A stretch of DNA of 64,000 nt from Prolixibacteraceae bacterium (lineage in GTDB: Bacteria > Bacteroidota > Bacteroidia > Bacteroidales > Prolixibacteraceae), in contig JAIBEY010000031.1 in NCBI GenBank assembly GCA_019459525.1, positions 1 through 64,000 on the forward strand. The letters run 5' to 3'. The notes beneath the pieces were generated by a model that was given only the letters and a program-made list of their open reading frames with translations, was not told the origin of the DNA and searched no databases. Position numbers and translations under genes: made by a program. Below, one piece after another: positions 16,304-25,477 of the stretch (the stretch's first letter is position 1; every line of letters starts with the position of its first letter).

Positions 16304-18571
16304 TTATTGGTTAAAAGGTATTTGGTCAGTCATTTCAAACTCAACTGTTCCGCCGTTCAATAAATCGGCGTGCGAGAATTTGTTATTGTCAATTGCTTTG
16401 CCGTTAAACCGGATGGATTTCACGTAGCAGTTCTTTTCCGAATTTCCGGGCGCTGACATTACCAACGTTTTGCCGTTACCCAATTTGATTGTCACTTTTT
16501 CGAAAACCGGTCCGAAAACCGCATACTCGGGTAACGACGGGCAAACCGGATAAAAGCCAATAGCCGCAAAAACGTACCAGGCCGACATTTGTCCGGAATC
16601 GTCGTTGCCACTCAATCCACCGGGGCCAGTGCCGTATTCGGTTTTCAGGATATTGCGCACTTCTTTCGCCGATTTCCAGGGTTCACCCGAATACGTATAC
16701 ATAAACGGAATTTGGTGGCCGGGTTCGTTGCCGTGCCAGTATTGCCCGTCGGCAAAAAAAGCATCGAGTGTCTGGTTAAACTTTTCCTTCCCGCCCATCA
16801 GTTCAATCAGGCCTTCCACATCCTGCGGAACGTACCAGTTGTATTGCCAGGGTGTTCCTTCGGTGATGTAGAACATTTTCTTGTTTTTATCGAATTCTTT
16901 GGTAAATGTACCATTGGCAAAACGTCCGTTCATGTTGTTCACTGCCGGGTCGAACACATTCCGGTAGTTCTGCCCGCGTTTTGCAAAATATTCGTAATCT
17001 TCTGTTTTGCCCATCTTTTTAGCCACCTGGGCTAAGCAGAAATCATCGTACGCATATTCGAGTGTGCGCGAAACCTGTTCCTTTTTGTGAAACGCTTCCT
17101 GTACCGAGTCTTCAAGCGGAATGTATCCGTATTTCAGGTACGAAGGCAAAGCCCGGCGGCCTTTTCCATCAACATATTCTTCAAAAGTAGCGGGAGATTC
17201 GTTGGCATTGTGTTTCATCAACTGGTATTCCTCTTCGGTCAGGTCAATCGTTCCTTTTACATACGCTTCAGCAACAATGGAAACGGCATGATCACCAATC
17301 ATGGCGGCGGTATAACTGTTCCACTGAGGGAAAATCGGAATCCAGCCACGTACTTTACCCATGGCGAGTATCGATTTTACCATATCAGCATTGTATTCCG
17401 GGGCAATGAGGTTATACAGCGGATGCAGCGCCCGGTAAGTATCCCAGGCCGAAACGTCGCCGTAATAATTCCCGTTGCAAATCGTATCGGTCTGGTCATT
17501 TCCGTCGAATCGCGGATACTGGCCATCTACATCGTTATAGATACGCGGTTGCTGGAATGAATGGAACATGGCCGTATAAAATTTCACCAATTCATCGGTA
17601 CTGTTGCTTTCCACCTCAATTTTTGAGAGTATTTCATTCCATGTATTTTTCAGATTTTGCTGAACCGTTTCAAAATCGAAATCAGGAATTTCAGCATCCA
17701 GATTTTTTCTGGCCTGATCGATGCTCACAAATGAAGTTCCGATTTTTACCCGTACCTGTTCGCCTTTTTTTACCTTGAATGAAAAGTAAGCTCCTAAGTT
17801 GGGCTGATTTTCCAATTGGTTTATTCCTGAACTTATTTGGTCTCCGGAATACATACCATACGAATCGGCAATTTTTTCCATTTTCATTACAAAATATCCG
17901 GAGAAGCCTGCTGGTTTTCCCCAGCCCTGGTAAATCCGGTGAATTGGGTTGAACCCTACGATTTCATTCTTTTCTGGAATGACCTGAACAAAACCCTGCC
18001 CTTCGTCGCTGTTGGGATTGACAACAACGTGTGCATCGCCCTCATTCTGAAAGGTAAAACGCAAAAGACCACAACGGGTAGTGGCTGTCATTTCTGAAGT
18101 AATCTGATACGATCCGAGTTCTACCTTGTAATAATCTGGTTTCGAAATTTCGGTGGCGTGGTCGTAACTTGAACCTCGTTTGGCCGGATTGCAAACCAGT
18201 TGGCCTGAAACGGGCATAACAGCCATTGAACCATATTCCTGCGTACAGGAACCGCTTAGCCAGTGCGACCCGCGAAATCCGGTGATCAGCGTGTCTTTGT
18301 AGTAATACGACGAGGTACATTTCTTTTCGGTATTGGTTGTTTGCGGCGACCAGTTAGTCATCGCGAAAGGCATGGTTACCGAGGGTTGAACCATCGCATT
18401 GTTTTCGGTTCCGCCACCGTGTTTTAGTCCCGATTCCGTAGTTGTTGGTGCTGTTCCGATAATCGGATTTACATATTGGGTAAAATCCTTTTCCGTAAGT
18501 TTCTCCGGAGTTTGGCATCCCGCCAGAAAAAGCAGTTGAATTGCTGCTAAGAAAGTAGCTTTTTTGAGCAT
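16304..18571 (-). CDS. Glycoside hydrolase family 92 alpha-mannosidase (canonical motifs)
   Basis: The protein has 755 residues with a lipoprotein signal ending LFLAGC. It is a GH92 with VNPIIGTAPTT, MTNWSPQT, GFRGSHWLSGSC, ITEGTPWQYNW (Glu571, candidate general acid), HGNEPGH (Glu616) and GLSGNDDSGQMSAWYVFAAIGFYPV. The HGNEP pair is the one associated with alpha-1,2-mannosidases such as Bt3990, so alpha-1,2 activity is the best guess. It should be tethered to the outer membrane. It differs from the first GH92 in several active-site loops, suggesting the two act on different linkages of one glycan. Confidence 0.93.
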   Translation of the reverse strand: MLKKATFLAAIQLLFLAGCQTPEKLTEKDFTQYVNPIIGTAPTTTESGLKHGGGTENNAMVQPSVTMPFAMTNWSPQTTNTEKKCTSSYYYKDTLITGFRGSHWLSGSCTQEYGSMAVMPVSGQLVCNPAKRGSSYDHATEISKPDYYKVELGSYQITSEMTATTRCGLLRFTFQNEGDAHVVVNPNSDEGQGFVQVIPEKNEIVGFNPIHRIYQGWGKPAGFSGYFVMKMEKIADSYGMYSGDQISSGINQLENQPNLGAYFSFKVKKGEQVRVKIGTSFVSIDQARKNLDAEIPDFDFETVQQNLKNTWNEILSKIEVESNSTDELVKFYTAMFHSFQQPRIYNDVDGQYPRFDGNDQTDTICNGNYYGDVSAWDTYRALHPLYNLIAPEYNADMVKSILAMGKVRGWIPIFPQWNSYTAAMIGDHAVSIVAEAYVKGTIDLTEEEYQLMKHNANESPATFEEYVDGKGRRALPSYLKYGYIPLEDSVQEAFHKKEQVSRTLEYAYDDFCLAQVAKKMGKTEDYEYFAKRGQNYRNVFDPAVNNMNGRFANGTFTKEFDKNKKMFYITEGTPWQYNWYVPQDVEGLIELMGGKEKFNQTLDAFFADGQYWHGNEPGHQIPFMYTYSGEPWKSAKEVRNILKTEYGTGPGGLSGNDDSGQMSAWYVFAAIGFYPVCPSLPEYAVFGPVFEKVTIKLGNGKTLVMSAPGNSEKNCYVKSIRFNGKAIDNNKFSHADLLNGGTVEFEMTDQIPFNQ

Positions 18572-18614
18572 GGTTATTGGTTTAAGTTGTATGTTTTTGT
18601 TTATTCTTCTGCAT

Positions 18615-20636
18615 TTAATTTATCCACGGGTTATTTTTAGGACCGATTTGCTGATAAGGGATAGGCTGCAAACCGTATTTATCCAGGATTTCCGGGGCAC
18701 AGAATGCGTCGGCTGTTTTTCCGTCTGACTGAAGAACCGGGTTATTGATTAAAATCTGAACGCCCATTTTATTTCGCAGAAATTGGTTCTTACAATCTAC
18801 GATCAGGTTGTTTTTCACCGTATTTACATCGGCATTTTCCCGGATTGTTTTCAATTCGGGGTATTTGCTTTGATATTGAGGCGAAAGAATGTCCACTTCC
18901 TCGAATATCTTTTTCCGGATGGCCAGCGTGTCCAGTTCTTTATGCCAGCGTTCTTCGCCCCACCGGTGAAAAGTAACCGCGGCCAAACACTCAAAAAACA
19001 GATTATTTTCAACCAGGTTGTCTTTTCCCCCGTGAATCTGAACTCCGCCAAACATGGCAGAGCCAACCCTTTCGAAAATATTTCCATAAATAAGCACTCC
19101 GGAAATCATATCATCGAGCCGAACTCCAGCTGCTCCGCTGTGTGTTCCGCCCGTAATATCCGACCAATGATTGTATCGAACAACGACGCCCCGGTACGAC
19201 GGATTGTACCACATATCGAGCGCTCCCTGATCATCAGATTCGTTCACCACGTGACTGACTTCGTTGTATTCGATGGTAAAGTCGTTGCCTTCCAAACGCA
19301 TAGCCGACGACGATGAATACCTGAACCGGTTGTTGGCAACGCGCATTCCGCAGCCATCGAGGTAAACTGCTGGTTCGTATGTTCGTTTAAACAGCGAGAA
19401 GTGTTCGACCACCGTATTTTCAATAAAATGATTGGCAGCAACAAGGTTTTTACGGTCGCCGCCTTTCATCTCAATTCCGCGAAAACCCAGAGTTCGGATA
19501 AGGCAACCCGAAATTCCATGCCCCGAACCTTCGGCAATATGAATTCCATCGCGCCCGAACCGTTGGAAACGACAATCTTTAATCTGACAATTTTTACCGT
19601 CCGCAATTGAAACTGCACTCCCCCGGCTTTCCTGAAAAGTTAATCCCTGCAAAGTCACGTTCGAACAGTTTTTCAGCTCAACCATAAACGGTGCATTAAA
19701 AACCGAAAGTGTCACCTGTGCTTTTTCAGGATTCACCCCAACCGGCGGATACCAATACAACTGGCCATCAGTGCGATCGAGATACCACTCGCCCGGTTCA
19801 TCAATCTCGCAAAACAGGTTAACCCCAAAATAGCGCAGGCTATCTTTGTACCCATAACGATGATAAGGTTCAGCCAAATACAAAGTCTTCAAAAGTGTGT
19901 CAATTTTACTGACTTTCTGAAATTCGTCAGCCCAGTCCCAAAACCAGTAACCACCCAGATACACTTCTTTCTCATCGGCCCAGCGGTTTTGGCGATTGTC
20001 GGAATATTCGAAAATACCCTCTTTGGTGCCTTTTCTGTTTTTAAATGTGGGAGGAAGCTGGGTTTGTCCTTTAACCAATCCGGCTTTCGCGAAATCACTG
20101 TTCGGCCAGCGCGCCAGGGTTTGTAAATCACCGTTACAAAACAATTCGGGCCGTTTACCGGGCTCTATCGGGTTGCCTAAATCTGTAATTCCGGCATCTT
20201 TTAATTCGGTTACATAAACTTTACTTTTCGCTCCAACTGACAATTTTTTCAGTTTTGCCTGATCTTTCAGAACCTGCCATTTCTTCAATTCGCGACTACC
20301 GGTAAAAACCGGTTTCGCTTCTCCCGAAGCTTTAATCACAACGGGATATTTTTCCGTTCCTGATTCTTTAGAAGTTAGCACAAACGGCTTGTCTAACGGA
20401 TAAATTCCATCTTCAATGAAAACTGTAATTTTCGATTCCTTTTCTTGTTGACGCGATTTCAGTATTAGGTCTTTTGCTTTTTCGAGCGTTTTAACCGGTG
20501 AATTTTTCATTCCTGAATTGGCGTTGTTTCCCTTTGCTGAAACATAAATTTCAACGTTTTTTGAGTTGCATTCAAAAGTAAAAACGCATAAAATCAAGAT
20601 CAATAAGGACACTGTTTTAATCATTATGTGCTTCAT
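18615..20636 (-). CDS. Right-handed beta-helix enzyme, GH141-like
   Basis: The protein has 673 residues with an N-terminal signal. Residues about 28-100 give the typical entry (IYVSAKGNNANSGMKNSPVKTLEKA), followed by a small inserted domain and many parallel beta-helix coils (CSNVTLQGLTF, NCQIKDCRFQRFGRDGIHI). The stretch SDDQGALDMWYNPSYRG...GGTHSGAAGVRLDDMISGV resembles the catalytic face of GH141, whose founder from B. thetaiotaomicron is an alpha-L-fucosidase of rhamnogalacturonan-II breakdown. GH141 also includes xylanase activity, so specificity is open. It is 24 bases after another beta-helix gene. Confidence 0.72.
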   Translation of the reverse strand: MKHIMIKTVSLLILILCVFTFECNSKNVEIYVSAKGNNANSGMKNSPVKTLEKAKDLILKSRQQEKESKITVFIEDGIYPLDKPFVLTSKESGTEKYPVVIKASGEAKPVFTGSRELKKWQVLKDQAKLKKLSVGAKSKVYVTELKDAGITDLGNPIEPGKRPELFCNGDLQTLARWPNSDFAKAGLVKGQTQLPPTFKNRKGTKEGIFEYSDNRQNRWADEKEVYLGGYWFWDWADEFQKVSKIDTLLKTLYLAEPYHRYGYKDSLRYFGVNLFCEIDEPGEWYLDRTDGQLYWYPPVGVNPEKAQVTLSVFNAPFMVELKNCSNVTLQGLTFQESRGSAVSIADGKNCQIKDCRFQRFGRDGIHIAEGSGHGISGCLIRTLGFRGIEMKGGDRKNLVAANHFIENTVVEHFSLFKRTYEPAVYLDGCGMRVANNRFRYSSSSAMRLEGNDFTIEYNEVSHVVNESDDQGALDMWYNPSYRGVVVRYNHWSDITGGTHSGAAGVRLDDMISGVLIYGNIFERVGSAMFGGVQIHGGKDNLVENNLFFECLAAVTFHRWGEERWHKELDTLAIRKKIFEEVDILSPQYQSKYPELKTIRENADVNTVKNNLIVDCKNQFLRNKMGVQILINNPVLQSDGKTADAFCAPEILDKYGLQPIPYQQIGPKNNPWIN

Positions 20637-20660
20637 TTTCGGTTAGTTTGGTTTATTCAT

Positions 20661-21890
20661 TTAATGCAGGTTAAACGGATTCTGGTCTTTGTCCCAGCAG
20701 TCTGTAGCCTGAATTTTGGCATTTGGGTTTTCAACCGTCAGCGGTTTTGGCCCCAGATATCCCCACATCCGGCAACCATACATCGAAATGGTCAGTTTTT
20801 CATTTCCGCGCACCCAAAGGTAATCGGTTGATCCTTTTACCGTCGAAAGTGCAGGATTTGTTCCTGAAAAAGCTTCAACATTCATTAGCGAAGTATGCCC
20901 TTCACCCTCAATAATAATGGGATGGATATTGTCGGTATTTTCGCCGGTATTGGCAATGATTGATCCCTGCGAAATCTGCCAGTTCCGGTTTTTGGCATTA
21001 TCGCCCAGCTTATGAATTCCAACGGCAACACAATCGAAATTAAAATTGGTCATTTGTCCGTATGTGGCTGCCCCCAAATAGATTCCGCCATACGTTCCGA
21101 ATGTAAAAACATCCATCACCTGAGCGTTGTCGGTATGATTAATGGAATACGCAAACGATTTTGTCCTGACTACAGCATCAATAACCTCCTTGTGGAACGA
21201 CCGGCCTATGTATCTCATATTCGCCGGATTAATGTGGCAATGCAATATGCGCGGAATGTCGTAACAGTAGTCAATCCGGATAAATTCGCCACTTAACGGA
21301 AAACCATAGCAATGTTCGAACAAAATTTGCTCGCAGGGAAATTTCTTTGGCGCGTTGAAATCCATCGCGATGTATTCGCCATAAAAAGTCAGGCACGAAA
21401 GGGTAACTCCGTTTACATTCGTTGCATGGCTCACCTGAATGGTTGGCGGATATTTGATAATCCGGGCTGAATCAGCAAAAGTCTGATTGGGATACCAGAA
21501 TTGGATTCCTTTGATCTGGGTTGCCCCTTCCACCCAAATAAAAACATTCGTCTCGTCTTCAATCTCGAAAACGCTGCCAACCGGGTGTTTTTTCTCTGCA
21601 TCGCAGGTTCCGCGGCCAACCGGACCGTGCACCCCAACGAGCGAAACATTTTGCTTCAGAACAATGCCGCCATCCACTTTATACGGAACATCCGAAGGCT
21701 CAACAAACAAAGCAGCTCCACGCGGCGATGCCCAATCAATCGCTTTTTGTAGGTTTATCTGGTTTTGCGCCGCACTGTTTTTCGGTAAAACGCCAAAATC
21801 CTTAATGGATTTCATTGGCGTATCGTTTTTTGCCTGAAGCAATATTGGCAGGCAAATAATTAGCAAAATCAAGTTTAGGGACTTTCTCAT
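20661..21890 (-). CDS. Pectate-lyase-like beta-helix protein
   Basis: The protein has 409 residues with a Sec signal ending LLQA. The first segment (MKSIKDFGVLPKNSAAQNQINLQKAIDWA) is the usual 'pectate lyase superfamily' N-cap that precedes a right-handed beta-helix. Repeated coil sequences follow (GIVLKQNVSLVGVHG, NGVTLSCLTFYGEYIAMDF). No clear GH28 Asp triad or PL catalytic Arg is visible, so the activity (lyase, hydrolase or binding) cannot be named. It lies 60 bases after the GH43-like gene and 24 before the GH141-like gene, in the same leftward unit. Confidence 0.65.
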   Translation of the reverse strand: MRKSLNLILLIICLPILLQAKNDTPMKSIKDFGVLPKNSAAQNQINLQKAIDWASPRGAALFVEPSDVPYKVDGGIVLKQNVSLVGVHGPVGRGTCDAEKKHPVGSVFEIEDETNVFIWVEGATQIKGIQFWYPNQTFADSARIIKYPPTIQVSHATNVNGVTLSCLTFYGEYIAMDFNAPKKFPCEQILFEHCYGFPLSGEFIRIDYCYDIPRILHCHINPANMRYIGRSFHKEVIDAVVRTKSFAYSINHTDNAQVMDVFTFGTYGGIYLGAATYGQMTNFNFDCVAVGIHKLGDNAKNRNWQISQGSIIANTGENTDNIHPIIIEGEGHTSLMNVEAFSGTNPALSTVKGSTDYLWVRGNEKLTISMYGCRMWGYLGPKPLTVENPNAKIQATDCWDKDQNPFNLH

Positions 21891-21950
21891 TTGTATCAGC
21901 TTTGTTTATTTAATCCTATTTTTCTATGCTTCATAACTGTAATTTATAAA

Positions 21951-23909
21951 TCAACGATTAATTAGTTCAATACAATCCAAGGGCAACCGCCCATCTTTTG
22001 ATTCCATATAAATGGCATGTGTACCTTTCGGTAAAGCCTTTGATTTAAACACTACTGAAGAATTCCGGAACTGTTCTTTTTTCAGGTTTATACTTTCAGC
22101 CTGAATGCCATCAATATAAATAGTTACAGAACCGAAATCCGGACCTTTAGGTAAATAGAGTTCTACACCTGATCCTTCAAAGTTCCATTTAGCAAAACCT
22201 GAACTTTGTTCCGAAATGGCTCCATGACCGTACCTGAATCCTGAATCCGACACAAATTCCCAGTCGTTGTTCAGGTTTCCGGAGTTCAGCAAGGCTTCTT
22301 TACAGCCATATACCATTTTTTCGTTTGTAAACTTTCCGGTAACGTCAAAACGGCTGGTAAACAAACTACTTCTCGGATCAAGCATTATCCCGATAAAACC
22401 AGGATCGGCAGTCAGTCCAATTTCACCACATTTCTGATCATTGATAAACAAGGAATATATGCCATTCCTGTACCTGATTTGAAGCTGGTTAATTCCGCTT
22501 ACCAATTGAAATTTACCGGAATCAAGGGGTTGTGTTTGTCCCCGATCGTGTTGTTTTGTTTTCCAGCTTGTTTGTGAAATTTCGATTTCGTTATAGCTGC
22601 ATTCCGGCCGATCAAGTGAAAATTTTCCCCACATGTTTTCTATATCCAGCGGTCCATGAAAGTCCCAAACCAGATGCATGGTTCCGGCAAGTTCAAAATC
22701 CATACTTAAATTGTCCAGATTAATTCCTTTGTTGATGTAGCTGAACGAAGCTCCCTCTGAGGCCGACAGCGAAAATCCTTTTCTTCTGAAAAGCTTGCTC
22801 CACGATGCTTTGGCCAGATTAATCGTTCCGAAATCTTGCTTGTTTTTTGAGGGGAACATCACATAGATTGAATCCGAATTATCAACAAAGCCGGTAATCG
22901 TTTGTCCCCAAATTCCGGCATATTCAGTTTCAGCGTTTGTTGAATGCCATGCAGAACCGGCACTGAATAACTCCCACTTGTCCACGTTAAGTACATCTTC
23001 GGTTTTAACCCTGTATATCTGCTGGTAATTGCGATTTACCGCAACTGAAGTGGCCGGAAAATAAACATATCCCTGGTGGGTGAATGCCGGAAAGTATTCC
23101 ATCAGCGGAGGGTAGTTTGTTTTCGTTTCAACGTGTTGCAGCAATACCGGCTCACTATACGGACCTTCCGGGTTCAATGCAGTTGATGCCGCCAATGCCC
23201 AGCTTTGGGTTGGCGACCGATCCATCATGTACAGCGCAACCCAATCGTTTTGCCTTTTCACAAGCATAGGTGCATACATCCGCCAATACCTACCCAAAAG
23301 CGGATTGTTTTTGTATTGTGTGTTAATCTTTATGGGTTCTTTGCTAACCGTAAAAGGTCCTTCCGGAGAATCGGCCACAGCGTATCCAATGCCGCTTTCT
23401 CTCATATCCTGCCAAGATGCTTCATCTGAAACCCAATCGAATACTAAATGATATTTCCCCTGATCGTAAACAACCATAACATCGGGAACCTGAATATGCA
23501 AGGAATCGTAGCAGCTCATGCCAGCAGGAAACAAATCGCCTTTCTTTTCCCATGATTTTCCTTTATCAGACGATTTATAAACGACACAGTTGAAATTTGG
23601 TGTCGAAGCGTACTTTTTTATTTCATAGCCACGGCGATATTCTCCAATGTATAAATACCAGCATTTACTTACCGGATCGTTAAACAAAAATCCGTTTACA
23701 GGCCACTCCATCCCCTCACGCCCAACATAAACCGGATTATTCGGAAAGCGTTCGAATGAATCCCATGATGGGCTACCGTAGGCAAAATGATGCGACCAAT
23801 CGTTTTGAAAATCAAGCAGCGCAAAATCCTTATTCAATTTACATGAGTAAATGAATAGTGATGACAACAAGACCAGGAAGAAACCAAATTTTCTCATGTT
23901 GATGCGCAT
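21951..23909 (-). CDS. GH43-like five-bladed propeller lipoprotein with C-terminal binding domains
   Basis: The protein has 652 residues, or 648 if the second ATG (23897) is used. The lipoprotein signal ends FIYSC. Residues about 40-370 look like a five-bladed propeller of the GH43/GH117-like superfold: FPNNPVYVGREG, CWYLYIGEY, VPDVMVVYDQGKYHLVFDW, RMYAPMLVKRQNDWVALYMMD. Two beta-sandwich regions follow. The last (residues about 560-650, WNFEGSGVELYLPKG...VTIYIDG) resembles modules that bind sugars. No standard GH43 Asp/Asp/Glu set can be assigned by eye. It is probably an outer-membrane exo-glycosidase of arabinose, galactose or a similar residue. Confidence 0.6.
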   Translation of the reverse strand: MRINMRKFGFFLVLLSSLFIYSCKLNKDFALLDFQNDWSHHFAYGSPSWDSFERFPNNPVYVGREGMEWPVNGFLFNDPVSKCWYLYIGEYRRGYEIKKYASTPNFNCVVYKSSDKGKSWEKKGDLFPAGMSCYDSLHIQVPDVMVVYDQGKYHLVFDWVSDEASWQDMRESGIGYAVADSPEGPFTVSKEPIKINTQYKNNPLLGRYWRMYAPMLVKRQNDWVALYMMDRSPTQSWALAASTALNPEGPYSEPVLLQHVETKTNYPPLMEYFPAFTHQGYVYFPATSVAVNRNYQQIYRVKTEDVLNVDKWELFSAGSAWHSTNAETEYAGIWGQTITGFVDNSDSIYVMFPSKNKQDFGTINLAKASWSKLFRRKGFSLSASEGASFSYINKGINLDNLSMDFELAGTMHLVWDFHGPLDIENMWGKFSLDRPECSYNEIEISQTSWKTKQHDRGQTQPLDSGKFQLVSGINQLQIRYRNGIYSLFINDQKCGEIGLTADPGFIGIMLDPRSSLFTSRFDVTGKFTNEKMVYGCKEALLNSGNLNNDWEFVSDSGFRYGHGAISEQSSGFAKWNFEGSGVELYLPKGPDFGSVTIYIDGIQAESINLKKEQFRNSSVVFKSKALPKGTHAIYMESKDGRLPLDCIELINR

Positions 23910-23941
23910 TCTGATTTATAAGTTAATGGTATTCGCCAAAT

Positions 23942-25465
23942 CTATTTTTTCAATTCACTAACTTTTTCGCCAATCAAAGTCAATACAGCCCTATCGTTCC
24001 ATTCCTGGCAATGGCCGGCCATTGGTGTGAAGGAAACTTTTGCATCCGATTTTGGATTTTCCGTTTTATCCAGAAAATCTTTCAGGAAACGGGTTGCTAT
24101 ATTCGAATACAGGCCATCCATATCGCCTGTCCAAATCCAGATTTTGCCCTGAAGTTTCGGACCCAATGTTGTCCAATTTCGTTCGAGTATCTTTTTCAGA
24201 TCATACTTTTCCCATTGTCTGGCAATTTTAGGATCAATCTTTCCAGTAAAAGGATTGAACGCCAAAGAAGGAAGCCCATCTTTTCCCTTTGGACTAAATA
24301 CCGCATTGTAGGCGCCAAATTGTCCGCCAGAAACCAAATAATTTCCTGTTCGGCTCACTGCATTTTCAGCGGCAATCCAATCTTTCATTGAGCGGGTTGG
24401 TTCGCCGTAAATGGTGCGTTTACCCGGTTGAAGATAGCCAAACCGGTTGTAAAAAATACTCTCATCGGCGTATATATTAATTAAACCGAAATGCTCAAAA
24501 TCAACCGGATCAGGACTGTACGACCAGGTTCCGTCGAAAAAATCCGGATAAAATATCTGCAGCCCCAAAGCCACCCAACCACCTGTTGAATATCCGGTTA
24601 GAAAGCGTTGGTGACTTTTTGAATCGTACCGAACCAGACGTTCAATTTCAGGAATCAACTCCTCGGTCAAGGCTTTCCCGCAAGGTCCGTTATTCTCCGA
24701 ATCCACCTGGTACGTGTCGCCAAAAGGTCCCTGCGAGTCAAGAAAGACGTAGATGATTTGCGCTGCATCTTTCGAGAACCACCAATCAGTAAATTCTTTT
24801 TCAGCCATCAAACCATTGATGTAAAACGAACGGCCATTCAATCCGGGAGCGCGGTAGCAAATCGGGTATGTCTTTCCGGGATTGTTGAAATAACCCGATG
24901 GCAGCAAAATGGCGGCTTTCAGGTAACGGTCATAACCGGAAAATTCGGAAAGCAAACGGCTTTTGATCACTACAGGTTTAATGAATCGATGATTTACAAC
25001 TTCAATTGGCGCAATCAACTGACTAATATTCAAATCTATATTCATATTTGCTGAAATATTTACCGAATCGACCTTGCTGTACAAATTCCCCGGAATGTTT
25101 TCCTGCCCGTCATCCATTGTTTGCTTGTAAACGGCCTGAAAGTAGCACATTTCAGACTTGATCTTTCCATCTAAATTTCCCGAAACCAATACATTTTTAT
25201 CTTTTGACGTGAATAGAAAAGGAGATTTGGCATCCCAGTCCGAAGTCGTTACACCAATGGTTACTTCAGCACCCATGCGGGGTTCTTTCCCACGAACTTT
25301 CGTCATGTGCAAAATCAATCTTCCATCTTTGATAAACGAACTTTTAACTTCAGGGGAAACCGAAATTTTGGTTTTGATGAAAGGCATTTCCTGTGCTGAA
25401 ACGATTCCATTAAACAACACGAACCAAAGCAAACCGAATAACCTGAATTGTTTTACTCCCTTCAT
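23942..25465 (-). CDS. Secreted alpha/beta-hydrolase esterase (CE1/putative esterase type)
   Basis: The protein has 507 residues with a Sec signal ending VSAQ. An N-terminal beta-rich region (about 25-165) precedes an alpha/beta-hydrolase domain. The nucleophile elbow is TGYSTGGW with Ser293, and the C-terminal MAGHCQEW supplies His485. The Asp/Glu of the triad is probably in IWTGDMDGLYS. The sequence fits the 'putative esterase' group that includes feruloyl and acetyl esterases (CE1). In the PUL it would strip ester groups so that glycosidases can act. It is 12 bases after the unknown membrane-anchored gene. Confidence 0.78.
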   Translation of the reverse strand: MKGVKQFRLFGLLWFVLFNGIVSAQEMPFIKTKISVSPEVKSSFIKDGRLILHMTKVRGKEPRMGAEVTIGVTTSDWDAKSPFLFTSKDKNVLVSGNLDGKIKSEMCYFQAVYKQTMDDGQENIPGNLYSKVDSVNISANMNIDLNISQLIAPIEVVNHRFIKPVVIKSRLLSEFSGYDRYLKAAILLPSGYFNNPGKTYPICYRAPGLNGRSFYINGLMAEKEFTDWWFSKDAAQIIYVFLDSQGPFGDTYQVDSENNGPCGKALTEELIPEIERLVRYDSKSHQRFLTGYSTGGWVALGLQIFYPDFFDGTWSYSPDPVDFEHFGLINIYADESIFYNRFGYLQPGKRTIYGEPTRSMKDWIAAENAVSRTGNYLVSGGQFGAYNAVFSPKGKDGLPSLAFNPFTGKIDPKIARQWEKYDLKKILERNWTTLGPKLQGKIWIWTGDMDGLYSNIATRFLKDFLDKTENPKSDAKVSFTPMAGHCQEWNDRAVLTLIGEKVSELKK

Positions 25466-25477
25466 ATCCTGATTTAA

